Counted from the first letter of the stretch, positions 1 through 9,170 are shown. The stretch: 64,000 nt of DNA from Afifellaceae bacterium (GCA_028281235.1 JANQKG010000011.1:62001-126000); one strand, 5' to 3'. The notes: a model not told the origin generated them from the sequence alone. Translations and numbers: made by a program.

Positions 1-2
1 TG

Positions 3-557
3 CAGCCGGCGACGGAGGAGAGCTACGCCGCAGCCGCCGCGCCGCTTTTTGCCTGGCTTGATGCCGCACACCCGAATCTCTGGCGCCAGGGCCGCGCGTT
101 CCCGCGCGATTATGGCGGCATGCGCCGCCTCCTGGCCGACGGCGAGATCGACATCGCCTTCGCCTTCAATCCCGCCGATGCCTCCAGCGCCATCGCCAAT
201 GGCGAACTGCCCGACAGTGTGCGCAGCTTCGTGTTTGAAGACGGCACGCTCGGCAACACGCATTTCGTGGCCATTCCCTTCAACGCCAACGCCGCCGCTG
301 GTGCCATGGTGTTCGCTGATTTTCTGATGTCGCCTGAGGCGCAGGCCAAGAAGCAAGACCCGCATGTCTGGGGTGACCCGACGGTGCTCGCAATTGACGG
401 GCTGTCGGCGGAAGACCGCGCGCGCTTCGATGCGCTTGACCTTGGGATCGCCACGCTTGCGCCTGAAGAGCTCGGCCCGACCTTGCCGGAGCCGCATCCC
501 TCATGGGTCTCGCGCATCGAGCACGAATGGGCGCGCCGCTACGGCGTGGTGCAGTAG
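3..557 (+). CDS. ABC transporter substrate-binding protein, YnjB-like (C-terminal part)
   Basis: The reading frame is open from the left edge of the window, so the N-terminus and signal peptide lie outside it; 184 residues are visible. The text resembles the C-terminal lobe of periplasmic iron/thiamine/spermidine-type binding proteins of the YnjB family, including a stretch near the end where late-lobe helices normally carry MSPEAQ-type motifs (present here). It is followed by a double permease and an ATPase in the same order as ynjBCD, which supports the family call. The substrate is unknown for this family. Partial only because of the window edge. Confidence 0.8.
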   Translation, partial: QPATEESYAAAAAPLFAWLDAAHPNLWRQGRAFPRDYGGMRRLLADGEIDIAFAFNPADASSAIANGELPDSVRSFVFEDGTLGNTHFVAIPFNANAAAGAMVFADFLMSPEAQAKKQDPHVWGDPTVLAIDGLSAEDRARFDALDLGIATLAPEELGPTLPEPHPSWVSRIEHEWARRYGVVQ

Positions 558-582
558 GCTTGATCCGTGTGAGCAAAGAGAT

Positions 583-621
583 AGCCTTCTCCGTTCCGAT
601 TCAATCAGAATGGAAAAGGCT
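583..621. repeat. Dispersed palindrome (39 bp) at the permease start
   Basis: Imperfect inverted repeat with arms AGCCTT and AAGGCT and a central GATTCAATC. The core matches the palindromes at 10738-10777 and 56404-56440, so it is one copy of a dispersed element. It fills the gap between the YnjB-like gene and the permease and ends 11 bases before the permease start codon, so it will form a hairpin in the operon mRNA. Confidence 0.75.
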
Positions 622-632
622 TTAGTCAGGCT

Positions 633-2315
633 TTGCTGCGGCTTTTCCCGATCGCCGCGTTCTTCGTCCTCATCGCTCCGGTGGCAGCCGGTTTGGCCGG
701 CGTCTTCCTGCCCGCCTTCGGCTATCTGCCGGTGCTGGGGCGAAGTGCTGTGTCGCTGGACGCATTCGCCGATGTCATGGCTATGCCAGGCCTCGGGCGC
801 TCCATTCTTCTCAGTCTCGGCAGCGGCCTCGCCGCCACAGCAATCTCGCTGCTTGTCGTGACGTTGTTCGTTGCGGGCTGGCGCGGCACACGCGTCTTTG
901 CCGCGCTGGAGCGGCTGGTCTCGCCGCTCCTCAGCGTGCCGCATGCCGCTGCCGCCTTCGGTCTGGCGTTCCTCATTGCCCCGTCCGGCTTTTTGTTTCG
1001 CCTAGGCGCTGAGGCGACGGGCTTGCTGGAACGCCCGCCGGATCTTCTGATCGTCAACGACCGCCTCGGCATCGCCATGACGCTTGGGCTGATCGTCAAG
1101 GAGATCCCGTTTCTGCTTCTGATGACGCTCGCCGCGTTGCCGCAGACGCGTGCCGGCGAGATGGAACGCATGACGGCATCTCTGGGCTACGGACGCATTG
1201 TCGGCTTCGTTCATGGAATCCTGCCGGCGCTCTATGGGCAGATCAGGCTCGCCGTCCTGGCGGTGCTCGTCTTCTCCACGTCGGTTGTCGACGTTGCGCT
1301 TATCCTTGGGCCGACGACACCGGCGCCGCTTGCCGTGCGCATTCTCACCTGGCAGCAAGACGCCGATCTGGCGATGCACTTCACCGCCGCGGCCGCCGCG
1401 GTTCTGCAAATCGGCGTCACGGTGCTGGCGTTGGTTATCTGGCTTATCGGCGAGCGCGTGTTCGGGTTCGTCTGCCGCGTGGTGGCCCTTTCCGGCTGGC
1501 GCGCCCGCGGCGATTTGGCGATGCGCCGGCTCGCCGCCTTTGTCATGGCGCTTTCCGCGGCGATCGTGCTGGCGGGGCTTGCCTTGCTCGCTTTATGGTC
1601 GGTCGCCGGACCGTGGCGTTTTCCTGACCCGCTGCCGGCCGGCTTCTCGCTTTCGACTTGGATGCGCATGCCCGGCAGCATTGCCGCGGCCTTCGGCCAT
1701 TCGCTTATGCTCGCCGGTGCGTCTGCCATCCTGGCAGTCGTGCTGGCGCTCGGCTCGCTGGAATACCGGGTTCGCAGCGCCCGCCCCGGACCGGGGAGGG
1801 CGCTCGGCGTGCTCTATGTGCCGCTACTCGTTCCCCAGATCGCCTTTCTCTTCGGCCTCCAGATTCTGTTTTCCTATCTCGGCTTCGACGGGGCGTTTCT
1901 CGCGGTCCTGCTCGTACATCTGGTCTTCGTCTTCCCGTATGTTCTGTTGTCGCTGAGCGATCCCTGGTGGGCGTGGGACCCGCGTTATGGCCACGCCGTT
2001 CGCGCGCTCGGCCGCTCGCCCGACATCGTCTTCTGGCGTGTGCGCCTGCCCATGCTTGCGCGCCCGGTGCTGACGGCCGCCGCACTCGGTTTTGCGGTCT
2101 CGATTGCGCTTTATCTGCCAACGCTGGTGATCGGCGCCGGCCGCTGGCCGACCGTGACGACCGAGGCGGTAGCACTGGCATCCGGCGGCGACCCGCGCCT
2201 CATCGGCGCGACGGCCCTTCTGCAGGCATTGCTGCCGTTCCTGGGCTTTGCCATCGCCGCGCTTGTTGCTGCTTTTCTATCGCGCAACCGTCGCCTGATG
2301 CGGGCCGGCGCATGA
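633..2315 (+). CDS. ABC transporter permease, YnjC-like fused double permease
   Basis: 560-residue inner-membrane protein with many hydrophobic segments and two binding-protein-dependent transport domains in one chain, as in YnjC/ThiP-type permeases. It forms the membrane channel for the importer whose binding protein ends at 557 and whose ATPase starts at 2312. The only in-frame start before the first membrane segment is TTG at 633, because stops at 561, 570 and 582 close the frame upstream. The ribosome-binding site is weak, and a dispersed palindrome lies directly in front, which may lower translation relative to the binding protein. Its stop overlaps the ATPase ATG (ATGA), indicating coupling. 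Confidence 0.88.
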   Translation: MLRLFPIAAFFVLIAPVAAGLAGVFLPAFGYLPVLGRSAVSLDAFADVMAMPGLGRSILLSLGSGLAATAISLLVVTLFVAGWRGTRVFAALERLVSPLLSVPHAAAAFGLAFLIAPSGFLFRLGAEATGLLERPPDLLIVNDRLGIAMTLGLIVKEIPFLLLMTLAALPQTRAGEMERMTASLGYGRIVGFVHGILPALYGQIRLAVLAVLVFSTSVVDVALILGPTTPAPLAVRILTWQQDADLAMHFTAAAAAVLQIGVTVLALVIWLIGERVFGFVCRVVALSGWRARGDLAMRRLAAFVMALSAAIVLAGLALLALWSVAGPWRFPDPLPAGFSLSTWMRMPGSIAAAFGHSLMLAGASAILAVVLALGSLEYRVRSARPGPGRALGVLYVPLLVPQIAFLFGLQILFSYLGFDGAFLAVLLVHLVFVFPYVLLSLSDPWWAWDPRYGHAVRALGRSPDIVFWRVRLPMLARPVLTAAALGFAVSIALYLPTLVIGAGRWPTVTTEAVALASGGDPRLIGATALLQALLPFLGFAIAALVAAFLSRNRRLMRAGA

Positions 2316-2965
2316 GCACGACCGACAGCGCAGAACGCGGCCTGATCTTGCACAACGTGACGATCTGGTTGAACGGCCGCACGCTTCTGTCGCTTGATGC
2401 CACGGTGCGCCCCGGCGAGGTGCTGACGGTGATGGGGCCGTCCGGTATCGGCAAATCGACACTGTTGGCCTTTGTCGGCGGGTTCCTCGGTCACGACTTC
2501 CGCGCCGAAGGCAGAATCCTACTCAATGGCCGCGATATCACTGCGCTTCCACCCGACCGGCGCAGCATCGGCTTGCTCTTTCAGGATGCGCTGCTGCTGC
2601 CGCATCTGTCCGTCGGCGGCAATCTCATGATCGGTCTCAGCCCCGACATCAAGAGCCGCGCGGCGCGCCGGCAGGCGGTGGCGGAGGCGCTCGCCGAAGT
2701 CGGCCTCGACGCGTTCGCCGATCGCGATCCGGCAACGCTGTCGGGCGGGCAGGGCGCGCGCGTGGCGCTGATGCGCACGCTTCTCGCGCGCCCCGAGGCA
2801 CTCATGCTCGACGAGCCGTTCTCACGCCTCGATGCAGCCTTGCGCCAGCAGGTGCGTCGGCTCGTCTTTGAGGAAGCACGTAAATACGGGCTGCCGGTGC
2901 TTCTCGTGACCCACGACCCCGCCGACGCCGAGGCGGCCGGCGGACGCATCGTGGAGCTGGGATAG
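2312..2965 (+). CDS. ABC transporter ATP-binding protein, YnjD-like
   Basis: 217-residue nucleotide-binding subunit that powers the YnjBC-like importer. Visible motifs are Walker A GPSGIGKST, Q-loop region GLLFQD, signature LSGGQ, Walker B ALMLDEP and the switch histidine in VTHDP. The ATG overlaps the permease stop codon. Length and motif order are normal for a single-domain importer ATPase. It is the last gene of the operon; a separate promoter for the toxin-antitoxin pair starts right after it. Confidence 0.93.
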   Translation: MSTTDSAERGLILHNVTIWLNGRTLLSLDATVRPGEVLTVMGPSGIGKSTLLAFVGGFLGHDFRAEGRILLNGRDITALPPDRRSIGLLFQDALLLPHLSVGGNLMIGLSPDIKSRAARRQAVAEALAEVGLDAFADRDPATLSGGQGARVALMRTLLARPEALMLDEPFSRLDAALRQQVRRLVFEEARKYGLPVLLVTHDPADAEAAGGRIVELG

Positions 2966-2970
2966 GTCGG

Positions 2971-2999
2971 TTGAACTGCAACACTTAGTGTTATATTAT
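2971..2999 (+). promoter_or_regulatory. Sigma-70-type promoter with internal palindrome for the toxin-antitoxin pair
   Basis: TTGAAC at 2971-2976 and TATTAT at 2994-2999 are separated by exactly 17 bases. The spacer carries the inverted repeat AACAC-TTA-GTGTT (2980-2992). The region is AT-rich against a GC-rich background. A palindrome between -35 and -10 is where an autorepressing antitoxin would be expected to bind. Promoter strength and repression are inferred. Confidence 0.7.
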
Positions 3000-3020
3000 C
3001 CGTGAGCGGAAAGCAGTGAT

Positions 3021-3407
3021 TTGAGGGCCTACAAGACGAAATGGTTCGTCCGGTTCGCACGCAAACAGCGCATAGACGACAAAACTCTTTGCGAAGCGGT
3101 AGAGCGGGCTGAGGACGGGCTGATCGACGCCGACCTCGGAGGAGGCGTGATCAAGCAGAGGCTTGCGCGCGAGAAGTCGGGTCGGTCGGGAGGCTTCCGA
3201 TCGATCATTCTCTTCCAGGCCGGAAAGCTTGCAATCTTTGTGTATGGCTTTCCCAAGAAAAGCCGCGCCAACCTTCGAAAGGACGAAGTGAGTGTCTTCA
3301 AGGAATTGGCATATGAGATGCTCCGCTATGACGACGCTGCGCTTGCAAGGGCCGTCGCAGGCGGTGCGCTGCAGCAGGTGAAGTGCATTGAGCGGGACGA
3401 TGAGTAG
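3021..3407 (+). CDS. Type II toxin, RelE/ParE-superfamily (COG4737-like)
   Basis: 128-residue basic protein resembling the RelE-like cytotoxic translational repressors that are encoded upstream of an HTH antitoxin. Recognisable parts are the FARKQ-type N-terminal helix, a central GxxKQRLAREKSGRSGGFR strand/loop rich in Lys and Arg, and the FVYGFPKKSRANL segment before a C-terminal helix. Such toxins usually act on ribosome-bound mRNA. The start is TTG at 3021; a GTG at 3003 is closed by an in-frame stop. It overlaps the antitoxin by 8 bases, toxin first, as in HigBA-like modules. Ribosome-dependent cleavage is assumed from family and not shown by the sequence. Confidence 0.85.
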   Translation: MRAYKTKWFVRFARKQRIDDKTLCEAVERAEDGLIDADLGGGVIKQRLAREKSGRSGGFRSIILFQAGKLAIFVYGFPKKSRANLRKDEVSVFKELAYEMLRYDDAALARAVAGGALQQVKCIERDDE

Positions 3408-3723
3408 AAGGAAGCCACATAGGAGCGAGGCTCTCGCTGCCATCCATGAAACGGCATCCGATCTCCACGATGCCGGTGTGATGGGCAAACGCACGATGCG
3501 CAAATTCGATGTGTTATGCCTGACCCCGGTACAGCCTTTGTCACCTGAGGAGATAAGGTCGCTGCGGGCGCGCGAGCGCGTCAGCCAGGCTGTGTTTGCG
3601 CGTCACCTGAACGTGACGACCGGGCTCGTGAGCCAATGGGAGCGAGGCGAGCGGACGCCGGTCGGACCGTCACTTAAGCTCCTGACGCTCGTGCGTGAGA
3701 AGGGATTGGAGGCGATCGCCTGA
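3400..3723 (+). CDS. HTH-type antitoxin, HigA/COG2944-like
   Basis: 107-residue protein with a C-terminal helix-turn-helix (residues about 55-85) of the Xre/Cro type: the segment from SQAVFARHLNV to QWERG is the classic recognition region, followed by the P-x-G-x-S-L-K-L ending typical of COG2944 proteins. It should neutralise the toxin at 3021 and repress the shared promoter at the palindrome 2980-2992. The ATG at 3400 overlaps the toxin stop; a TTG at 3388 is possible but has no better support. Confidence 0.87.
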   Translation: MSRRKPHRSEALAAIHETASDLHDAGVMGKRTMRKFDVLCLTPVQPLSPEEIRSLRARERVSQAVFARHLNVTTGLVSQWERGERTPVGPSLKLLTLVREKGLEAIA

Positions 3724-3780
3724 TATACGCCTGCCCCGTTGGCGGGCTGAGCCTCCCGCCGCTTGGGTGAACGCGGCCCC

Positions 3781-5607
3781 TCATTGCCTCTCGGCCGCCA
3801 CGTCCTCCGCCCTCTGCACAGCCGGACCGGCCGCGGAAATGAGGTTGTTCGCGGTATTGACCAGCCCGACATGCGAGAAGGCTTGCGGGAAGTTGCCGAG
3901 CTGGCGCTTGGCGCGCGGGTCGTATTCCTCCGCCAGAAGGCCGAGGTCGTTCCTCAGCGACAAGAGCCGCTCAAACAGCTCTTGCGCCTCGTCGTGACGG
4001 CCGACCATGCTGAGCGCGTCGGCGAGCCAGAAGCTGCACACCAGGAACGTCGCCTCGCCACCTGAGACACCATCTGTCGCTTCCTCCGGGCGGTAGCGCA
4101 GAAGCAGGCCGTCCTCCGTCAGGTCGCGGTTGATGGCGTCCACCGTTGAGGCAACGCGCGGATCATCGGCCGGCAGGAAGCCCATGGTCGGGATCAGAAG
4201 AAGCGAAGCGTCGAGCGCTTCGCCGCCATAATATTGCACGAAGCTCTGCCGCTTCTCGTTCCAGCCGAGCGACAGAATTTCGTCGCGGATCTTATCCCGC
4301 TCCGCCTTCCAATCCTCCACCGGCCCCCACAGACCAAAATCCTCCACCCCCTTCACCGCGCGATCATAGGCGACCCAGGCCATCAGCTTGGAGTGCGTGA
4401 AATGACGCGCGCTGGTGCGGATCTCCCATATGCCCTTGTCGGGTCGTGGCCATTTCCGCTTCAGGTTCTCCAGCAAGGCCTGCTGAAAGTTCCACGCCTC
4501 CTGCGAGGGCTCCAGCTGAAACTTGCGGCCGACATGCAGCGCATCCATCAGCTCGCCATAGACATCGATCTGCAACTGGTCGTAGGCGGCATTGCCGACG
4601 CGCACCGGCTTGGAGCTCTCATAGCCGGCTAGCCACGGCAGCTCTGATTCGTTCAGCCGCCGCTCGCCGGAAAGCCCGTACATAATCTGCAGCTGCGAGG
4701 GGTGGCCGGCAGCCGCGCGCAGCATCCAATGCCGCCAGGCACGCGCCTCCTCGCGATAGCCGGACGACAGAAGCGCATAAAGCGTCAGCGTCGCGTCGCG
4801 AATCCAGCAGAAGCGGTAATCCCAGTTGCGCTCCCCGCCGATCTCCTCCGGCAGCGACGTCGTCGCCGCAGCGAGAATGCCTCCGGTCGGGCGGTAGCTC
4901 AGCGCCTTCAGCGTGATCAGCGAGCGCACGACCGCCTCGCGCCAGGGATGCTGCTCGCGCTCCCCAAAGCGGCACGTCCCCGACCATTCCCGCCACCAAC
5001 GCTCCGCCTGCTCCAGCCGCGCCTCAGGGTCGATATTGGTTTCCCGAGCGCGATGCGAGGGGTGCCAGCAGAGCGCGAAAGGCACGGTGGCGCCTTCGCC
5101 GACGCTGAAATCGGCAATCGTGCGATAGTCCTTGCCCCTCAGATCGACGCGGGTGTGGAGCTCTACCGCGTCGGGTCCGGCCACGGCGCGCAGGCCGAAA
5201 TCCGTGCGCCTTACCCAGGGGACTGTCTCGCTGTAGCTGAAGCGCAGCGCCAGCTCCATGCGCATCACCACCCGGCCGCGATCGCCGCGCACGATGCGAA
5301 AGACGTCGACATGCTCCTCGTCGCTCGCCAGCGGCATGAAATCGATCAGCGTGACGGCGCCGTCTTCCGTCTCAAATGTCGTCTCAAGGATGGTGGTGCC
5401 GTCGCGGTAGCGCCGCGTGACCTTGTAGTCATCGGCGGCCGGTGCAATGCGCCAGTAGCCGTTGTCCTCCGTGCCCAGAAGAGCGGCGAAGCACGCGTCG
5501 GAATCGAAACGCGGCAGGCACAGCCAATCGATTGAGCCATCCTTGGCGACCAGCGCGCAGGACAGCATGTTGCCGATGAAGCCGTAATCCTCGATGGGCT
5601 TGCTCAT
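3781..5607 (-). CDS. Glycoside hydrolase family 15 protein (glucoamylase/trehalase-like)
   Basis: 608-residue cytoplasmic enzyme of the GH15 bacterial glucoamylase/trehalase group, which releases beta-glucose by inversion from alpha-glucosides or trehalose. The N-terminal beta-sandwich begins with the typical IEDYGFIGN and DGSIDWLCLPRFDS blocks. The (alpha/alpha)6 barrel contains ERNWDYRFCWIRDA (about 259-272). The two expected catalytic glutamates are visible: Glu395 in GIWEIR and Glu518 in GGEATF. It has no signal peptide. It lies 26 bases downstream of glucokinase, so released glucose can be phosphorylated at once. Trehalase versus dextrin specificity cannot be decided from sequence. Confidence 0.9.
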   Translation of the reverse strand: MSKPIEDYGFIGNMLSCALVAKDGSIDWLCLPRFDSDACFAALLGTEDNGYWRIAPAADDYKVTRRYRDGTTILETTFETEDGAVTLIDFMPLASDEEHVDVFRIVRGDRGRVVMRMELALRFSYSETVPWVRRTDFGLRAVAGPDAVELHTRVDLRGKDYRTIADFSVGEGATVPFALCWHPSHRARETNIDPEARLEQAERWWREWSGTCRFGEREQHPWREAVVRSLITLKALSYRPTGGILAAATTSLPEEIGGERNWDYRFCWIRDATLTLYALLSSGYREEARAWRHWMLRAAAGHPSQLQIMYGLSGERRLNESELPWLAGYESSKPVRVGNAAYDQLQIDVYGELMDALHVGRKFQLEPSQEAWNFQQALLENLKRKWPRPDKGIWEIRTSARHFTHSKLMAWVAYDRAVKGVEDFGLWGPVEDWKAERDKIRDEILSLGWNEKRQSFVQYYGGEALDASLLLIPTMGFLPADDPRVASTVDAINRDLTEDGLLLRYRPEEATDGVSGGEATFLVCSFWLADALSMVGRHDEAQELFERLLSLRNDLGLLAEEYDPRAKRQLGNFPQAFSHVGLVNTANNLISAAGPAVQRAEDVAAERQ

Positions 5608-5633
5608 GCCGCGCTCACCTGTTTGGCGACATG

Positions 5634-6677
5634 TTATTTCAGCCAGCGCCGCCCCGAAAGGTGCACGCCAAAGCGCTCCGGCGCGCGCGCCAGCGCCGCC
5701 AGGCCGTGCAGGGCCGGGTTCTCGCCGACGATGACCCAGCTCGGGATCTGCGCCATCAGCGCGTCATGCGGCGCTTTCGCCTCCATGGCGCTGCGGAATT
5801 CGCTTTGCCTGAGAATCGGCAGGATGCGCGGCGCAATGCCGCCCGCGATATAGACGCCGCCGTGCGCCATGAAGGTGACCGCCACATCGCCCGCCACACG
5901 TCCGAGCAGGCGGCAATAAAGCTCAAGTGTCCGCGTCGCGATTGGGTCGGCGCCGCCCAGCGCCGCCTCGGTGATCTCCGCCGGCTTGGAGAAGGTCTCG
6001 GTCGCGCCCTCTGTGCATGCCACCGCCTTGTAGAGGCGCACCAGCCCGCGTCCGGCGAGCAGCGCTTCCGCCGAAATACGCCCGTGCTCCGGCTCGATAT
6101 TCGCCCATAACGGAAATTCGTCCGGCTCCACCGGGCCAAGCGCCACATGCCCGCCTTCGCCCGGCACCGGCACCCATTGCGCGCCGGAATCCACCAGGGC
6201 GCCCACACCGAGCCCGGTGCCCGGGCCAAGCACCACCTTGGCGCCCTCACCGGCGCTCGCCGCGTCGCCGATCAGCGCGAGGTCCTTCTCCGCAAGCGCC
6301 GTCAGCGCCAGCGCCAGTGCCTCGAAGTCGTTGAGCAGGATGACGTCCTCCAGCCCAAGGCGGCGGATCATGTCGAGCGGGCGGATCACCCAATCCGCAT
6401 TGGTGAGATCAACGGCGTCTCCCACGACGGGGGCGGCGAGATCGACAAGAGCCGAGCGCGGACGCAGCGCGCCATGCGCGAAGACGCTTTCCTCCACCGC
6501 GCTTTCAATGTCGGGAAAGTCGCCGGTCGGCACCGGGTGAAATACCTCAAGCGGCGCGTCGTGGTCGGCAATGAGCGCAAAGCGCGCATTGGTCCCGCCG
6601 ATATCACCGACCAGGACGGGGAAGGGGACCTCCGCCCGCCGCGCCCATTCGCCACTCTTCGATCCAACTTTCACCAT
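5634..6677 (-). CDS. glk: Glucokinase
   Basis: 347-residue bacterial glucokinase (Glk family), which phosphorylates glucose to glucose 6-phosphate with ATP. The phosphate-1 motif GDIGGTNARFAL is at residues 24-35. The sugar-binding LNDFEA motif and a GPGTGLGVG loop follow, and the C-terminal adenosine region has an YIAGGIAPR motif. The start has a short extension (about 20 residues) before the first strand; an internal start is possible. It sits between the nucleoside importer (32 bases upstream) and the GH15 enzyme (26 bases downstream), suggesting one minus-strand transcript. Confidence 0.92.
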   Translation of the reverse strand: MVKVGSKSGEWARRAEVPFPVLVGDIGGTNARFALIADHDAPLEVFHPVPTGDFPDIESAVEESVFAHGALRPRSALVDLAAPVVGDAVDLTNADWVIRPLDMIRRLGLEDVILLNDFEALALALTALAEKDLALIGDAASAGEGAKVVLGPGTGLGVGALVDSGAQWVPVPGEGGHVALGPVEPDEFPLWANIEPEHGRISAEALLAGRGLVRLYKAVACTEGATETFSKPAEITEAALGGADPIATRTLELYCRLLGRVAGDVAVTFMAHGGVYIAGGIAPRILPILRQSEFRSAMEAKAPHDALMAQIPSWVIVGENPALHGLAALARAPERFGVHLSGRRWLK

Positions 6678-6709
6678 GACGCCCGCGTGCGTTGATCCGG
6701 CTCGGCCGG

Positions 6710-7981
6710 TCAGTCCTTGATGTAGGGCTTGCCGTCGGCAGCCGGTGGGCGTGCACGCCCGATCAGGCCGGCGACCAGGACGATCGTCGCAACATAAGGC
6801 GCCATGGCCAAGAACTCCGAGGGGATCGGCGTTTGCAGAATAGCAAGTTTTTGCTGCAGCGAATCGGCGAAACCGAAGACCAGCGCCGCCATCAGCGCAC
6901 CGACCGGATGCCAGCGCCCAAAGATCATCGCCGCAAGCCCGATGAAGCCGCGCCCCCCGGTCATGCCCTCATCGAAACGGCCGACCGTGCCGAGCGTGAA
7001 CCAAGCGCCGCCGAAGCCCGCCACCATGCCGGCCATGGTCACATTGACGTAGCGCGTCCAGTAGACGTCGATGCCGAGCGTGTCGGCAGCCTCTGGGTGC
7101 TCGCCAACGGAGCGCGCGCGCAGGCCGCTCTTCGTATGGAAGAGATAGTAGGTGGAAATCGCCACCAGGATCAGCGCGCCGTAGACGAAGATGTTCTGGC
7201 GAAAGAGCACTGGCCCGATCACCGGCAGATCGCTCAGGAACGGAATGTAGATGGCGCGAAACACCGGCGCGTTGTTGAGGAAGCGAAACTCGGTGAGTAC
7301 CTGGCTACTCACATAGGATGTCACGCCAAGGACAAAGAGATTGATCGCCACCCCCGCGACGATCTGGTCAACCCGGTACGTCACCACCAAGGCGGCGAGG
7401 ATGAAGCCGAAGAGCCCGCCGACGCAGATGGCGGCGACGATTCCGCCGACACCGCCAAGCAGTGAGCCGACGACCGCGCCGGTGAAGGCGCCGGCGAGCA
7501 GCATGCCTTCAATGCCGATATTGATGACAGCGACGCGCTCCGACAGCACGCCGGCAAGCCCGCCAAGCGCAATCGGCACGGCGCGCACGAAAGTGGCCTG
7601 CAGCATGCCGGTCAGCGAGAAGGATTTGCCCGCCGTCGCCCAGGCCAGGAACGCCGTCACGGCAAGCAGAAAGCCGAGACCGAGGAGGAGGCTCGACCAC
7701 CGCGCGCCGCCGCGCATGAACAGGCGAATGCCGAAGAAGGCGAGCACCGCCGCGATCACATAGGAATAAGTGGCCGCCGGCACGACGATGTTGGGCAGCG
7801 CGAACGGATCGTTCGGCCGTGTCAGGCGGAAAGCGGCGTCGCCTTCGCCGGCAGAGCCGAAGCCGAAGACGCTGGCCACAAAGACGGCCAGCACGAGCAG
7901 CAGCCCGCCGACAATGCGCGTCTGGCGCTGGCGGCTGATCTCTATATCCTTTGCGCCGATTGCGGCTTCGCTCACAGCCAT
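6710..7981 (-). CDS. ABC transporter permease, nucleoside (BMP-type) importer, NupQ-like
   Basis: 423-residue inner-membrane permease of the branched-chain/sugar-type superfamily. It has about ten hydrophobic segments and the INIGIEGMLLAGAF block that marks the YufQ/NupQ subunits. Together with the second permease (7986-9170), the ATPase (9167-10684) and the BMP binding protein (10875-11918) it makes a complete nucleoside importer. There are only 4 bases between it and the upstream permease. The hydrophilic N-terminal about 25 residues are cytoplasmic. Confidence 0.9.
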   Translation of the reverse strand: MAVSEAAIGAKDIEISRQRQTRIVGGLLLVLAVFVASVFGFGSAGEGDAAFRLTRPNDPFALPNIVVPAATYSYVIAAVLAFFGIRLFMRGGARWSSLLLGLGFLLAVTAFLAWATAGKSFSLTGMLQATFVRAVPIALGGLAGVLSERVAVINIGIEGMLLAGAFTGAVVGSLLGGVGGIVAAICVGGLFGFILAALVVTYRVDQIVAGVAINLFVLGVTSYVSSQVLTEFRFLNNAPVFRAIYIPFLSDLPVIGPVLFRQNIFVYGALILVAISTYYLFHTKSGLRARSVGEHPEAADTLGIDVYWTRYVNVTMAGMVAGFGGAWFTLGTVGRFDEGMTGGRGFIGLAAMIFGRWHPVGALMAALVFGFADSLQQKLAILQTPIPSEFLAMAPYVATIVLVAGLIGRARPPAADGKPYIKD

Positions 7982-7985
7982 TGGG

Positions 7986-9170
7986 TCACCCGCTTTCTTC
8001 CGATGCCGGCTGCGACGGCGGCGCTCTGCTGGCGCCCTTGTCTGCCGGGCGTTCCTTCTGGAACGCCCATGGGAACATGGTGCGCACCAGCATAGGTGCC
8101 GCGATGAACACGATGATCAGCGCCTGGATGATGGAAATGAGGTCGATCGAGACGCCGGCGGAGACCTGCATCTGCCGCCCGCCGGCCTCAAGCGCGCCGA
8201 ATAAAAGCCCGGCAAGCAGAACGCCGATCGGATGCCCGCGCCCCAGAAGCGCCACGGCAATCGCGTCAAAGCCGATGCCGGCGGAAAAGTTCGGCGAGGC
8301 GCGGCCGAGCACGCCGAGCACCTGGTTGGCGCCGGCAAGCCCCGCTAAGGCGCCGGCGATCGCCATGACCGCGACAATGAGGAAGCCGGAGCGCATGCCG
8401 GCGTAGCGCGCCGCGTCGGGATTGGCGCCGGCGGAGCGAAACTCAAAGCCGAGTTTGGTGCGGAAGAGCAGCCAATAGATCAGCGCAACAGCGGCCAGCA
8501 TGACAAAAATGCCGGCATGCAGTCGCAGATTGGTGTCGATCCACAGAAGCAGCCTGGGCAATTCCGCGCTCTCAAGCACCGATTGCGAGATGGGGTCGGC
8601 GCGGCCGGGCCGCTGAATCCAGGGGCTGCGCAGAAGATAGTCGACCAGCCGGAACGAAATGAGGTTCAGCATGATGGTGGTGATCACCTCATGCGCCCCT
8701 GTAGCAGCGCGGAGCCAGCCGGCGATCGACGCCCACAGCGCGCCGAAGAGCGCGCCGGCAAGAAGCGCCAGTGGCAGATGGATGATGAGCGGCAGCCCGG
8801 TCAGCGAGAAGCCGACAACGACGGCCGCCATGCCGCCGATGAGGAGCTGGCCTTCGGCGCCGATATTGAACAGGCCGGCGCGGAAGCCGAGCGCGATGCC
8901 GAGCCCGGCGAGCGTCAGGGGTGCGGCGGCGGTCAGCGTTTCCGACAGCGCCGAGATGGAGCCGAGCGAACCGGTGAACAGGGAGCCGAAGGCCGCCTGG
9001 ATCGTGCCCAGGCTGACACCGGTGGCGAGCATCGTGATGCCCCCAAGGATCAGCGCGACGATCACCGCGAAGATCGGGACAATGACGACCTCTTCCACGG
9101 TGAAGCGCGTGACCACCGCGCGCTTCAGAAGCTCGCGCGACAGCGTCTCGCGTTTGGGATCGTCGCTCAC
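7986..9170 (-). CDS. ABC transporter permease, nucleoside (BMP-type) importer, NupP-like
   Basis: 394-residue membrane protein; the second permease of the importer. It has a cytoplasmic N-terminal tail, about ten hydrophobic helices and the FNIGAEGQLLIGG block characteristic of YufP/NupP, followed by the EVITTIMLN coupling region. The start codon overlaps the ATPase stop by 4 bases, a sign of translational coupling. The C-terminal 25 residues are polar and low complexity. Substrate is inferred from the divergent nucleoside salvage genes and the BMP partner. Confidence 0.9.
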   Translation of the reverse strand: MSDDPKRETLSRELLKRAVVTRFTVEEVVIVPIFAVIVALILGGITMLATGVSLGTIQAAFGSLFTGSLGSISALSETLTAAAPLTLAGLGIALGFRAGLFNIGAEGQLLIGGMAAVVVGFSLTGLPLIIHLPLALLAGALFGALWASIAGWLRAATGAHEVITTIMLNLISFRLVDYLLRSPWIQRPGRADPISQSVLESAELPRLLLWIDTNLRLHAGIFVMLAAVALIYWLLFRTKLGFEFRSAGANPDAARYAGMRSGFLIVAVMAIAGALAGLAGANQVLGVLGRASPNFSAGIGFDAIAVALLGRGHPIGVLLAGLLFGALEAGGRQMQVSAGVSIDLISIIQALIIVFIAAPMLVRTMFPWAFQKERPADKGASRAPPSQPASEESG

